The notes below the pieces were generated by a model. That model was not told the DNA's origin. It ran no database searches and saw only the letters and a program-made list of their open reading frames with translations. 19,689 nucleotides of DNA, taken from the NCBI GenBank assembly GCA_050743365.1, contig JBOGFI010000007.1, positions 1 to 19,689 of the forward strand, in the 5' to 3' direction. This document shows positions 7,106 to 13,860 of the stretch, piece by piece. The DNA comes from JBOGFI01 sp050743365 (lineage in GTDB: Bacteria > Actinomycetota > Acidimicrobiia > IMCC26256 > JACDBD01). The translations under genes and the position numbers were made by a program. The first letter of the stretch is position 1. Every line of letters starts with the position of its first letter.

Positions 7106-7782
7106 CCCTCGCGGCTGGACCCCTCCGCGACCCGGCGGGCGCGATCCACACAGTCGCCGCAGATGCACGCCCGGGGCCCGACCACGAGGGTCTCGACCTC
7201 GGTCGGGCCCCGGCCGCAGAACGCGCAACGGCGCATCGACGCCTCGGCCGACGGCCGGTCACCGGCCACGGCCTCCCAGTGCTCTTCCTCGACCGACGGC
7301 GGGACGTCGACGATGGGGTGTAGCCCGCTCGCGTCAGGCGGCTCGGTGCCTCCGCCCAGCAGCTCGAGGACTTCCGCTCGAGCACGAACGAGGTCGACGC
7401 CCAGCTTCTCCAGGACCTGCGCGGCGACCCCTTCGCCCTCGGCGACCAACCCGAGCAGGATGTGCTCGGTGCCGATGTAGCTGTGACCGAGTTGGAGGGC
7501 CTCACGGAGACTCAGCTCGAGGACCTTCTTCGCCCGGGCCGTGAACGGGATTTGATCGGATGGAGCCGAGCTGCCGTGGCCGATGACCTTCTCGACCTGT
7601 GCCCGCGCGGTCGCGAGTGAGACCTCGAGCGACTCGAACGCACGGGCCGCGACCCCCTCGTGCTCGGCGAGCAGCCCCAACAGGATGTGCTCGGTCCCGA
7701 TGTAGTTGTGACCGAAGAGGCGGGCCTGCTCCTGTGACCGCACGACGACCCGCCGGGCGCGGTCCGTGAAGCGTTCGAACAT
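7102..7782 (-). CDS. Double Clp N-domain protein with C-terminal ClpX-type zinc finger, no ATPase
   Basis: A 226-residue protein with two ClpA/ClpC-type N-domain repeats. Repeat 1 spans about residues 4-68 (FTDRARRVVVRSQEQA, HNYIGTEHILLGLLAE) and repeat 2 about 80-143 (FTARAKKVLELSLREA, HSYIGTEHILLGLVAE). A charged Pro/Glu-rich linker (about 145-180) leads to a C4 zinc finger, CAFCGRGPTEVETLVVGPRA then CICGDC. Its cysteines 186/189 and 208/211 are spaced CX2C-X18-CX2C, as in the ClpX zinc-binding domain. There is no Walker A/B motif or AAA+ module. ClpC N-domains bind adaptors and substrates, and the ClpX finger dimerises and binds adaptors, so a ClpCP/ClpXP adaptor, decoy or regulator is a reasonable guess; no activity can be read from sequence. 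The ATG at 7782 lies 7 nt after a TATCCT box, suggesting an independent leaderless transcript. Confidence 0.85.
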   Translation of the reverse strand: MFERFTDRARRVVVRSQEQARLFGHNYIGTEHILLGLLAEHEGVAARAFESLEVSLATARAQVEKVIGHGSSAPSDQIPFTARAKKVLELSLREALQLGHSYIGTEHILLGLVAEGEGVAAQVLEKLGVDLVRARAEVLELLGGGTEPPDASGLHPIVDVPPSVEEEHWEAVAGDRPSAEASMRRCAFCGRGPTEVETLVVGPRACICGDCVDRARRVAEGSSREG

Positions 7783-7789
7783 CGGCTTC

Positions 7790-7795
7790 AGGATA
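7790..7795 (-). promoter_or_regulatory. Leaderless -10 box of the Clp-domain gene
   Basis: Minus-strand TATCCT, then 7 nt, then the ATG at 7782. The geometry is the same as at argC. It sits in the 19-bp gap after the thioesterase stop, so the Clp-domain gene can be expressed apart from the operon upstream. There is no Shine-Dalgarno. Confidence 0.55.
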
Positions 7796-7801
7796 CGACC
7801 A

Positions 7802-8203
7802 TCAGCCCGACGCCGCCTCCAGCTTCCGGCGCACCTCGTCGGGGATCGGCACCGGGTCGTGCGTCCCGGGGACCACGCTCACGTACGTGACCGTGCCGAC
7901 GCAAACCAGCCGGTCCTCCACCGTGGCCGTGTAGCGCACGTCGAGCGATCGGTTCCCGAGGCGGGCCGGCACGACCTCGATGTCGACCGTCTCGTCGAAG
8001 CCGGCCGGGCCCTGCCACTCGACCACAGCCTTGACGATCATCAGGTCGAAGTCGCGGAAGAAGGCGACCGCGGGCGGGAGGCCGAGCGAATCGAAGAACC
8101 GTGTGCAGGCCTCGTCGAAGTACGTGAGCCAGTGGGCGTTGAACACCACCCCTTGGGCGTCGACCTCGGCGTAGCGGGGCCTCAGCCCGTGGACGAACGG
8201 CAC
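7802..8203 (-). CDS. Acyl-CoA thioesterase, 4HBT/YbgC-like hotdog
   Basis: A 133-residue single-hotdog thioesterase that hydrolyses acyl- or aryl-CoA. The diagnostic segment is RYAEVDAQGVVFNAHWLTYF, in which D15 is the expected catalytic aspartate of the 4-hydroxybenzoyl-CoA/YbgC family, followed by FDEACTRFF and KAVVEWQGPAGFDETVDI. The GTG start at 8203 has a strong GGAAGGGAGG ribosome site just upstream. It begins 19 bp after pheT in the same direction and so is likely at the tail of the translation operon. The family includes broad-specificity housekeeping enzymes; the natural substrate is not evident. Confidence 0.85.
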   Translation of the reverse strand: MPFVHGLRPRYAEVDAQGVVFNAHWLTYFDEACTRFFDSLGLPPAVAFFRDFDLMIVKAVVEWQGPAGFDETVDIEVVPARLGNRSLDVRYTATVEDRLVCVGTVTYVSVVPGTHDPVPIPDEVRRKLEAASG

Positions 8204-8222
8204 CGCGGCCTCCCTTCCGCTC

Positions 8223-10604
8223 TCAGGCCCGCAGCTCGGCGCCGTGCGCGGCCGTCACCGCCTCGATGCAACGCTGCCGCAACCCCCCGACCTCCTCGTC
8301 GGTGAGCGTGCGGTCGGGCGCCCGGAACCGGAGGGCGAAGGCGAGGCTCTTGCGTCGCTCCCCCAGTGAACCCGAGCGGAAGACGTCGAACAGCCGCAGG
8401 TCCTCGAGGAGCTCGCCGCCGGAGGCGCGCAGGGTGCCGGCGACGTCGCCCGCGGCGACGTCCTCTCGGACCACGAAGGCGAGGTCGATGTTCGAAGGCG
8501 GGTATGCCGACGGAGGCCGGAAGGCACGGGCGCGCCTGTCGGCGGCGAGCAGCCGATCGAGGTCGACCTCGAGCGCCACGACGGGCGGAGCGAGGTCGAG
8601 GGCCTCGAGCACCTTGCCGTCGACCTCCCCCACGGCGCCGACCTCGCGGCCGTCGACGAGCACCGCCGCGGCTCGGGTCGCGTGGAAGCCCGACCGCACC
8701 GCGGACTCGGTCCTGCCGTCGGCGACCTCCAGCGCGTCGAAGAGCTGGTTGAGAACGTCGACGGCGTCGTGCACGTCGACGGGCCGGTCGTCCTCGACCG
8801 GCCGGCGTCGCACCGCGCCCGCGATCACCGTCGCCAGATGGTGGGGCTCGTCGGGGAGCGTCTCAGCGCCGGTGCCAAGGAACACGTGGCCGAGCTCGAA
8901 GAGCGCCACATCGGCGAGCCCGTGGGCGCGGTTGCGAGCCACCGCGCGCAACAGCCCCGGCAGGATGCGGGTCCGCAGGACCGACTCCTCCGCCCGCAGC
9001 GGGTTCGCGGCCTCGACCAGACGATCGAGCGGCGCGCCGGTGCACTCGAGATCGGCCACCGCGACCAACGGGATGGTGACCGCCTCGCACAGGCCGGCGC
9101 CCACGAGGACGTCGCCCACCAGGCGACGCTCCCGCTGCGGGCGCGTGAGCGCTCCGACCTGGTCGTCCGGCTTCGCCACCGTGCGGCCGATGGCGTCGAA
9201 GCCCACGCGACGCGCGACCTCCTCGACGAGGTCGATCTCCCGCTCGAGGTCAGGCCGGAACGTGGGCGGGATCGCCGCGATGGCGTCGCCCGACCCCTCG
9301 AGGTCGATGTCGAGTGGCCGGAGCGCCTCCAGGACATCGCGGTCGGAGAGCTGGGTCCCGAGCACCCCGTTGACCTTGCTCGCGCGCAACCGGATCCGCC
9401 TGCGCTCGACCGGGCGCGGGTACTCGTCGACCGCGCCCGGCGCGACCCGCGCGTCCGCCACATCGGCCAGCAGCTCCATCGCCCGCTCGGCGTGCTCGGC
9501 GACGCCGTCGGGGTCGATGCCGCGCTCGAAGCGGGCGCTCGACTCCGAGCGCAGCTTGAGCCGCTTGGAGCTCCGGGCGATCCCCATCGGCTGGAAGTAC
9601 GCGGCCTCGAGCAGGATCTCGGTCGTGGAATCCGAGACCTCCGACGCTCCTCCGCCCATGATCCCGGCGATCGCCTGGGGCACGCGATCGGCGTCACAGA
9701 TGAGCAGGTCGTCCTGCTCGAGGTCGCGGCCGACGCCGTCGAGGGTCGTGATCCGCTCGCCCGGCCCCGCCAGGCGAACGACGATGCCTCGGCCGCCCAG
9801 CCGCGCCAGGTCGAAGGCATGCAGAGGCTGGTTGCGTTCCAGGAGCACGTAGTTGGTCACGTCGACCACGTTGCTGATCGACCGCATACCCGCTTTCGCG
9901 AGACGCTGCGTGAGCCACGCGGGCGAGTCGCCCATTTCGACGCGCGCGACCCGGGCCAGGTAGCGGGGGCAACGATCGGGGGCCTCGATCCGGACGGTGG
10001 CGTCGGTGCTCACGGCCGGGTCGACGGGCGCGTGGGCCTCGCGAACGTCGAATGGCCAGCCGAAGTGCGCCGCGAGCTCGCGGGCGACGCCCACGATGCA
10101 CATGGCGTCAGGGCGGTTCGGCGTGATCGAGAGGTCGAACACCACGTCGTCGAGCCCGAGGAGCTCCCGCACGTCGGCGCCCAGGTCGGCACCGGCGTCG
10201 AGGTGCAGGATCCCCTCGTCGTCGTCCCCGAGCCCGAGCTCCTCGGGTGAGCAGAGCATCCCGTTCGACTCCACCCCGCGGATCGTTCGGCGCTCGAGCC
10301 GTCCGCCCGGGATCTGCGCGCCTGCGGACGCGTACGGCACGACGTCGCCCGCCGTGAGGTTGCGCGCGCCGCACACGACCCGCGCCTCGCCGTTGCCGGT
10401 GTCGATGTCGACGAGCGTGAGCTTGTCGGCATTCGGATGTGGGAGCACCTCGAGGACCCGGGCCACGACCACCCCGGCAACTTCACGGCCTGGCTCGTCG
10501 ACTCCTTCGACCTCCAAGCCGAGCTGGTTGAGCGCGGCGACAAGCTTGTCGACGGGCGCATCCACCGCCGTGAAGTCGCGGATCCAGGAGAGCGGCGCGC
10601 GCAT
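8223..10604 (-). CDS. pheT: Phenylalanyl-tRNA synthetase beta subunit
   Basis: Beta subunit of the alpha2-beta2 enzyme that charges tRNA-Phe; it carries the tRNA-binding, editing and anticodon-binding modules. The product is 793 residues, normal length. Domains in order: N-terminal MRAPLSWIRDF; EMAP/OB-type tRNA-binding domain, about 42-150 (VLPHPNADKLTLVDIDTG, GARNLTAGDVVPYA); B3/B4 editing region, about 205-370; B5 domain, about 400-475 (RIRLRASKVNGVLGTQLSDR); catalytic-like core; and FDX-ACB domain, about 700-793 (AYPPSNIDLAFVVRED to the C-terminus). The frame is open much further upstream to 11228, but that part is antiphase to pheS. The ATG at 10604 overlaps the pheS stop by one base (TGATG). 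Confidence 0.98.
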   Translation of the reverse strand: MRAPLSWIRDFTAVDAPVDKLVAALNQLGLEVEGVDEPGREVAGVVVARVLEVLPHPNADKLTLVDIDTGNGEARVVCGARNLTAGDVVPYASAGAQIPGGRLERRTIRGVESNGMLCSPEELGLGDDDEGILHLDAGADLGADVRELLGLDDVVFDLSITPNRPDAMCIVGVARELAAHFGWPFDVREAHAPVDPAVSTDATVRIEAPDRCPRYLARVARVEMGDSPAWLTQRLAKAGMRSISNVVDVTNYVLLERNQPLHAFDLARLGGRGIVVRLAGPGERITTLDGVGRDLEQDDLLICDADRVPQAIAGIMGGGASEVSDSTTEILLEAAYFQPMGIARSSKRLKLRSESSARFERGIDPDGVAEHAERAMELLADVADARVAPGAVDEYPRPVERRRIRLRASKVNGVLGTQLSDRDVLEALRPLDIDLEGSGDAIAAIPPTFRPDLEREIDLVEEVARRVGFDAIGRTVAKPDDQVGALTRPQRERRLVGDVLVGAGLCEAVTIPLVAVADLECTGAPLDRLVEAANPLRAEESVLRTRILPGLLRAVARNRAHGLADVALFELGHVFLGTGAETLPDEPHHLATVIAGAVRRRPVEDDRPVDVHDAVDVLNQLFDALEVADGRTESAVRSGFHATRAAAVLVDGREVGAVGEVDGKVLEALDLAPPVVALEVDLDRLLAADRRARAFRPPSAYPPSNIDLAFVVREDVAAGDVAGTLRASGGELLEDLRLFDVFRSGSLGERRKSLAFALRFRAPDRTLTDEEVGGLRQRCIEAVTAAHGAELRA

Positions 10605-11656
10605 CAGTACTGAGCCAGGAACCGGACGTCGCTGTCGAAGAACGTGCGGATCTCGTCGATCCCGTAGCGGATCATGGCGATCCGCTCGAGCCCGAAGCCG
10701 AAGGCGAAGCCCTGCCACTCCTCGGGGTCGTAACCGACCGCCACGAAGACGTTGGGGTCGACCATCCCACAGCCGCCGAGCTCGACCCACCCGGTGTGGG
10801 AGCACACGCGACAGCCGGCTCCGTGACAGAAGATGCAGCTGACGGCGAGCTCGGCCGACGGTTCCGTGTACGGGAAGTAGTCGGAGCGGAAGCGCGTCCG
10901 CAGGGACTCGTCGTCGAAGAGCCGCTTCACGAACGTCTCGATCGTGCCGAACAGGTCGGCGAGGGTGAGTCCTCGATCGACGGCGAGACACTCGATCTGG
11001 TGGAACACGGGCGAGTTGCGGGGGCCCGGCGTCTCGTTCCGGTAGGTGCGGCCCGGCGCGACGACATAGATCGGCGGCTCGCTCGCCTCCATGGTGCGGA
11101 TCTGGACCGGCGACGTGTGCGTGCGCAGCATGACCTGCTCGGCGGCGCCGAGACGGACGTAGAGCGTGTCCTGCATCGACCGCGCCGGATGCGCAGGCGG
11201 GATGTTGAGGGCCTCGAAGTTGTGCCAATCGTCCTCGACCTCGGGCCCCTCCGCTACCCGATAGCCGAGACCCACGAAGATGTCCTCCAGCTCGCGTTGC
11301 ACCTGCGTGACGAGGTGCAGGTGCCCCCGGGCACGGCCGTGGCCGCCCTCGGTGAGGTCGGCGCGCTCCGCCGGTGGCCGCCCCGCCTGGCCCTCCTCGG
11401 CGGCGAGCGCCAACCGGCGGGCCTCGATGATCTCTCCGACTGCCGCCCTGTACGCCGACACGGCCTTCCCGGCCACGGGGCGGTCGCCGTGCGCCAGGAG
11501 CTTGATCGCCTCGTTGACCTGCGAGACGGGCGAGCGCCGGCCCAGGTAGCGCCGCTCGAGCTCCCCAAGCGCCGGAAGCGTTGCGGCAGAAGCCACCTCC
11601 GCCTCGACCTCACCCCGAGCGGTGTCGAGGACCTGCTGCGCCTCGGCGAGGTTCAT
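10604..11656 (-). CDS. pheS: Phenylalanyl-tRNA synthetase alpha subunit
   Basis: Catalytic subunit activating phenylalanine and aminoacylating tRNA-Phe. The 350-residue product has an N-terminal coiled-coil arm (about 1-90) and the class II core: HPARSMQDTLYV, motif 2 TYRNETPGPRNSPVFHQIE, and motif 3 GFGLERIAMIRYG near the C-terminus. A four-cysteine cluster (C274, C277, C282, C285) precedes HTGWVELGGCGMVDPNVF, as in many bacterial PheS. The ATG at 11656 overlaps the methyltransferase stop (ATGA), and its own stop overlaps the pheT start. The synthetase genes therefore sit in the infC-rpmI-rplT operon without a separate leader; I saw no T-box or Phe attenuator in front of pheS. Confidence 0.98.
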   Translation of the reverse strand: MNLAEAQQVLDTARGEVEAEVASAATLPALGELERRYLGRRSPVSQVNEAIKLLAHGDRPVAGKAVSAYRAAVGEIIEARRLALAAEEGQAGRPPAERADLTEGGHGRARGHLHLVTQVQRELEDIFVGLGYRVAEGPEVEDDWHNFEALNIPPAHPARSMQDTLYVRLGAAEQVMLRTHTSPVQIRTMEASEPPIYVVAPGRTYRNETPGPRNSPVFHQIECLAVDRGLTLADLFGTIETFVKRLFDDESLRTRFRSDYFPYTEPSAELAVSCIFCHGAGCRVCSHTGWVELGGCGMVDPNVFVAVGYDPEEWQGFAFGFGLERIAMIRYGIDEIRTFFDSDVRFLAQY

Positions 11657-12462
11657 CGGCCGCGGCGGCGCGCGCCGTGGCGCCGGCGAGCCGCCTCGAA
11701 GCAGAGCACCGTGCCGGCCATCGCCACGTTGAGGGACTCGCCCGCGGACCCGGCGGTGGGGATGGTCACCGTTCCGTCGAGGTGGGGTGCGAGCTCAGGG
11801 CCGAGGCCACGCGCCTCGTTGCCGAGCACCAACGCGAGGGGCCCTTCGAGGTCGACGCCGTCGAGCGGCTCGCCCCCGGCGGCGGCCGTGCCGAGCCGCC
11901 GTCGCCCCTGCGCGCCCAGCGCCTCGAGCACCTCCACCGGGTCCTGGCCCTCCACGACGGGGATTCCGAAGATCGCGCCCGCCGACGAGCGCACCACCTT
12001 CGGGTGATGAGCGTCAACCGAATTGCCGCAGAACACTACTCCCGCCGCTCCGGAAGCCTCGGCACTGCGCAGCAACGTCCCCGCGTTCCCCGGGTCCTGC
12101 ACCGACACGAGCACGAGCACGAGCCCTTCCACCGGGAGCGCACCGAGCGCGAGGTCTGCCCGCGGCGCGACCGCCAGCACCGGCTGCGGCGTGGCCGTCG
12201 CCCCCACCCGCTCGAGCACCCCTTCCTTCAGCTCCGCGACACGGACGCCGCTCCGTCGCACCCGCTCGACCAGCGGAGCGAACGCGCGGTCGGCGCCGGG
12301 ACCCAGGTACACGGTCTCGAGGACCGCGCCGCGCTCGAGCGCGGCGGTGACGACCCGCGGCCCTTCGAGCACGAATGCGCCCTCCTCGACGCGAGCTCGG
12401 GCGTCGCGCAGCAGCGCGTGTAGCCGCCGCGCCTCGTGGTGACGCGGGCCCAGGGTCGCGAT
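11653..12462 (-). CDS. tsnR: TrmH/SpoU-family 23S rRNA 2'-O-methyltransferase (TsnR-like), non-canonical start likely
   Basis: A SPOUT-fold SAM-dependent 2'-O-ribose methyltransferase. Motif 1 is VQDPGNAGTLLRSAEASGA, motif 2 LALVLGNEARGLGPEL, and motif 3 IPTAGSAGESLNVAMAGTVL, with the trefoil knot at the C-terminus. An N-terminal substrate-binding domain is typical. The first canonical codon is a GTG at 12372, which gives 239 residues starting in the middle of the conserved EGAFVLEGPRVV strand. The same frame stays open upstream and encodes a family-like ATLGPRHHEARRLHALLRD. An ATC at 12462 fused to the rplT stop (TAATC), 7 nt after GAGG, gives 269 residues, close to the mycobacterial length I recall (about 260). 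A CTG at 12453 is the alternative. Its position after rplT matches tsnR in Mycobacterium; the exact target nucleotide is unknown. Confidence 0.85.
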   Translation of the reverse strand: MATLGPRHHEARRLHALLRDARARVEEGAFVLEGPRVVTAALERGAVLETVYLGPGADRAFAPLVERVRRSGVRVAELKEGVLERVGATATPQPVLAVAPRADLALGALPVEGLVLVLVSVQDPGNAGTLLRSAEASGAAGVVFCGNSVDAHHPKVVRSSAGAIFGIPVVEGQDPVEVLEALGAQGRRRLGTAAAGGEPLDGVDLEGPLALVLGNEARGLGPELAPHLDGTVTIPTAGSAGESLNVAMAGTVLCFEAARRRHGARRRGR

Positions 12463-12824
12463 TACGCGGCCTCAAGCGCCTCGCGCGCCGCCTCGACCAG
12501 CGCGCCGAAGGCAGCAGAGTCGCGCACGGCGAGGTCGGCGAGGATCTTGCGGTCGACCTCGATCCCCGCCGCCTTCAGGCCGGCGACGAACCGCGAGTAC
12601 GAGATGTCGTGCTGACGGCACGCGGCGTTGATGCGCACGATCCAGAGCCGGCGGAACTCGCCCTTGCGGGCCCGCCGGTCGCGGTACGCGTACCGCAACG
12701 AGCGCATGACCTGCTCGTTGGCCTTGCGGAAGCTGCGGCTCTTGGCCCCCGAGTAGCCCGACGCAGCATCGAGCACGGCGCGACGGTGCTTCTTGCTCGG
12801 GACGGAACGCTTGACTCTCGCCAT
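12462..12824 (-). CDS. rplT: 50S ribosomal protein L20
   Basis: An assembly-initiating large-subunit protein. The 120-residue product has MARVKRSVPSKKHRRAVLDA, the YRDRRARKGEFRRLWI core, INAACRQHDISYSRF and GIEVDRKILADLAV, all standard for L20. The ATG at 12824 is preceded by AGGAGG with 7-nt spacing. In several bacteria L20 represses its own infC-rpmI-rplT operon through the leader; the structured leader here makes that plausible but unproven. Its TAA stop shares its last A with the proposed ATC start of the methyltransferase. Confidence 0.99.
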   Translation of the reverse strand: MARVKRSVPSKKHRRAVLDAASGYSGAKSRSFRKANEQVMRSLRYAYRDRRARKGEFRRLWIVRINAACRQHDISYSRFVAGLKAAGIEVDRKILADLAVRDSAAFGALVEAAREALEAA

Positions 12825-12852
12825 CTCACTGCCTCCTGGGCGGCGCCGGACG

Positions 12853-13050
12853 TCATGTCCGGCCGAGCATCCGCTCGACGTGCTTGCGGTCGCCGCCGGT
12901 CACCTCGGCGCCGCGGCCGAGGCGGCGCGTCCGCCGGCTGGACTTCTTCTCCAGCAGGTGCGATCGGAAGGCCTTTCGCCGGCGGATCTTGCCGGTGCCG
13001 GTGACCCTGAACCGCTTGGCTGCACCCCGGTGCGTCTTCGTCTTCGGCAT
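12853..13050 (-). CDS. rpmI: 50S ribosomal protein L35
   Basis: A small basic large-subunit protein of 65 residues, MPKTKTHRGAAKRFRVTGTG with KIRRRKAFRSHLLEKKSSRR and a C-terminal DRKHVERMLGR, the standard L35 pattern. The ATG at 13050 is 5 bp after the infC stop, with GGAG immediately before it overlapping that stop (TGAGGAGA). The frame is open far upstream antiphase to infC, which is not meaningful. Confidence 0.98.
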   Translation of the reverse strand: MPKTKTHRGAAKRFRVTGTGKIRRRKAFRSHLLEKKSSRRTRRLGRGAEVTGGDRKHVERMLGRT

Positions 13051-13055
13051 TCTCC

Positions 13056-13661
13056 TCACCGCGCTCCTGTGCTCCCGTCGGGCTCCGCGCCCGCGCTGCC
13101 GTCGGCCTGCGCCCCAAGGGCCGAGGCCCGGGCCCGCGCCCGGGGCTTCTTGGTCGGGTGCAGCACCATCGTCATGTTGCGTCCGTCCTGGCGGGGCGCC
13201 GACTCGACGATGGCGTGATCGCTCACCTGCTCGGCGATGCGCTCGAGGATCCGCAGCCCGAGCTCGGGATGGAAGATCTCCCGCCCCCGGAACATGATCG
13301 TCAGCTTCACCTTCGAGCCCTCGGCCAGGAACCGCTCCACGTGCTTCATCTTCGTCGTGTAGTCGTGTGCGTCGATCTTGGGCCGGAACTTCATCTCCTT
13401 GATGACCACGTTGGTCGCCTTGCGCCGGGACTCCTTGCGCCGCTGCTCCTGCTCGTAGCGGTACCGGCCGTAGTTCATGATCCGACACACCGGCGGGTTG
13501 GCGTTCGCCGCCACTTCGACGAGGTCGAGGCCCTCCTCCCGGGCGATGGCGAGCGCCTCGGGCAGGGCCTTCACGCCCAGCTGCTCGCCTTCTGCACCGA
13601 TGAGGAGGACCTCTCGGGCCCGGATGCGGTCGTTGATCCGTGCGTCGTCGTCTGTGGCTAT
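13056..13661 (-). CDS. infC: Translation initiation factor IF-3 with ATA start
   Basis: IF-3 binds the 30S subunit and rejects non-initiator tRNA and non-canonical start codons. The product is 201 residues: N-domain (about 9-75) with RINDRIRAREVLLIGAEGEQ and VAANANPPVCRIMNYGRYRY; lysine/arginine-rich linker; C-domain (about 85-175) with KFRPKIDAHDYTTK, KVKLTIMFRGREI and NMTMVLHP; then a roughly 25-residue Ala/Gly/Asp tail. The first canonical in-frame start, GTG at 13574, would delete 29 conserved residues and has no suitable context. ATA at 13661 follows AGGTGATC, an 8-nt match to the 16S 3' end, at ideal spacing. infC is known for ATT/ATC/ATA-type starts used in autoregulation, so ATA is my choice. 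Confidence 0.95.
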   Translation of the reverse strand: MATDDDARINDRIRAREVLLIGAEGEQLGVKALPEALAIAREEGLDLVEVAANANPPVCRIMNYGRYRYEQEQRRKESRRKATNVVIKEMKFRPKIDAHDYTTKMKHVERFLAEGSKVKLTIMFRGREIFHPELGLRILERIAEQVSDHAIVESAPRQDGRNMTMVLHPTKKPRARARASALGAQADGSAGAEPDGSTGAR

Positions 13662-13663
13662 GT

Positions 13664-13671
13664 GATCACCT
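13664..13671 (-). promoter_or_regulatory. Shine-Dalgarno that fixes the infC ATA start
   Basis: Minus-strand AGGTGATC is complementary over 8 nt to the conserved 16S rRNA 3' end (GATCACCT). AGG is followed by 7 nt and then ATA at 13661. No ATG, GTG or TTG lies in frame at this spacing. Confidence 0.8.
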
Positions 13672-13703
13672 GCGCTTCGGGACCGGCTACGTGTAGACGT
13701 GAA

Positions 13704-13730
13704 GATGGCGGACTCGGGAAGTCCGCCATC
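13704..13730 (-). promoter_or_regulatory. infC leader stem-loop A (11-bp perfect stem)
   Basis: A perfect 11-bp inverted repeat, 13704-13714 with 13720-13730, closes a 5-nt loop. On the minus transcript it ends about 42 nt before the infC start codon and 32 nt before its ribosome site. There is no U-run after it, so it is not a standard intrinsic terminator in either direction. Confidence 0.75.
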
Positions 13731-13732
13731 GG

Positions 13733-13817
13733 CCGGTCCGGTGAAGACCGGGACAACGAACCCGGCTCGGCAGCGCCGGCCGGGTGGGGATGGGCCACGT
13801 CTTGCGAGACGAGGCCC
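13733..13817 (-). promoter_or_regulatory. infC leader stem-loops B, C and D
   Basis: Three more stem-loops in tandem. B pairs 13733-13738 with 13746-13751 (6 bp). C pairs 13761-13766 and 13768-13771 with 13775-13784 (10 bp with one bulged base, 3-nt loop). D pairs 13792-13796 and 13798-13802 with 13807-13811 and 13813-13817 (two 5-bp helices around one A/A mismatch, 4-nt loop). Together with stem A they fill most of the roughly 180-nt leader between the predicted start site near 13843 and infC. A ribosomal-protein or IF-3 control element is possible. I recognise no named RNA family. Confidence 0.6.
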
Positions 13818-13848
13818 GTCCCACTTCCCTCATCAGTTGCCGAGCGGC

Positions 13849-13855
13849 CAGGATA
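13849..13855. promoter_or_regulatory. Overlapping divergent -10 boxes, infC operon / DUF1844-like gene
   Basis: Minus-strand TATCCT (13855-13850) is a good -10 for the infC operon, predicting a start near 13843. On plus, CAGGAT (13849-13854) keeps the key A2 and T6 and lies 6 nt before the GTG at 13861, as expected for a leaderless start. The two predicted start sites are 18 bp apart. The plus-strand box is weak. Confidence 0.45.
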
Positions 13856-13860
13856 ACAGT

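Noticed and set aside
8266..10250. Long plus-strand open frames opposite pheT
   Set aside because: Arg/Ser- and Ala/Val-rich shadows of a clear pheT frame; no motif, no ribosome site.
10605..11228. N-terminal extension of the pheT frame to 11228
   Set aside because: It overlaps pheS in another phase; the ATG at 10604 with TGATG coupling starts at the family N-terminus.
13687..13842. Possible 50-codon upstream ORF on the infC leader (ATG near 13837)
   Set aside because: It is the tail of a long antisense shadow frame; no ribosome site and no peptide pattern suggesting a leader peptide. Stem-loops explain the region better.
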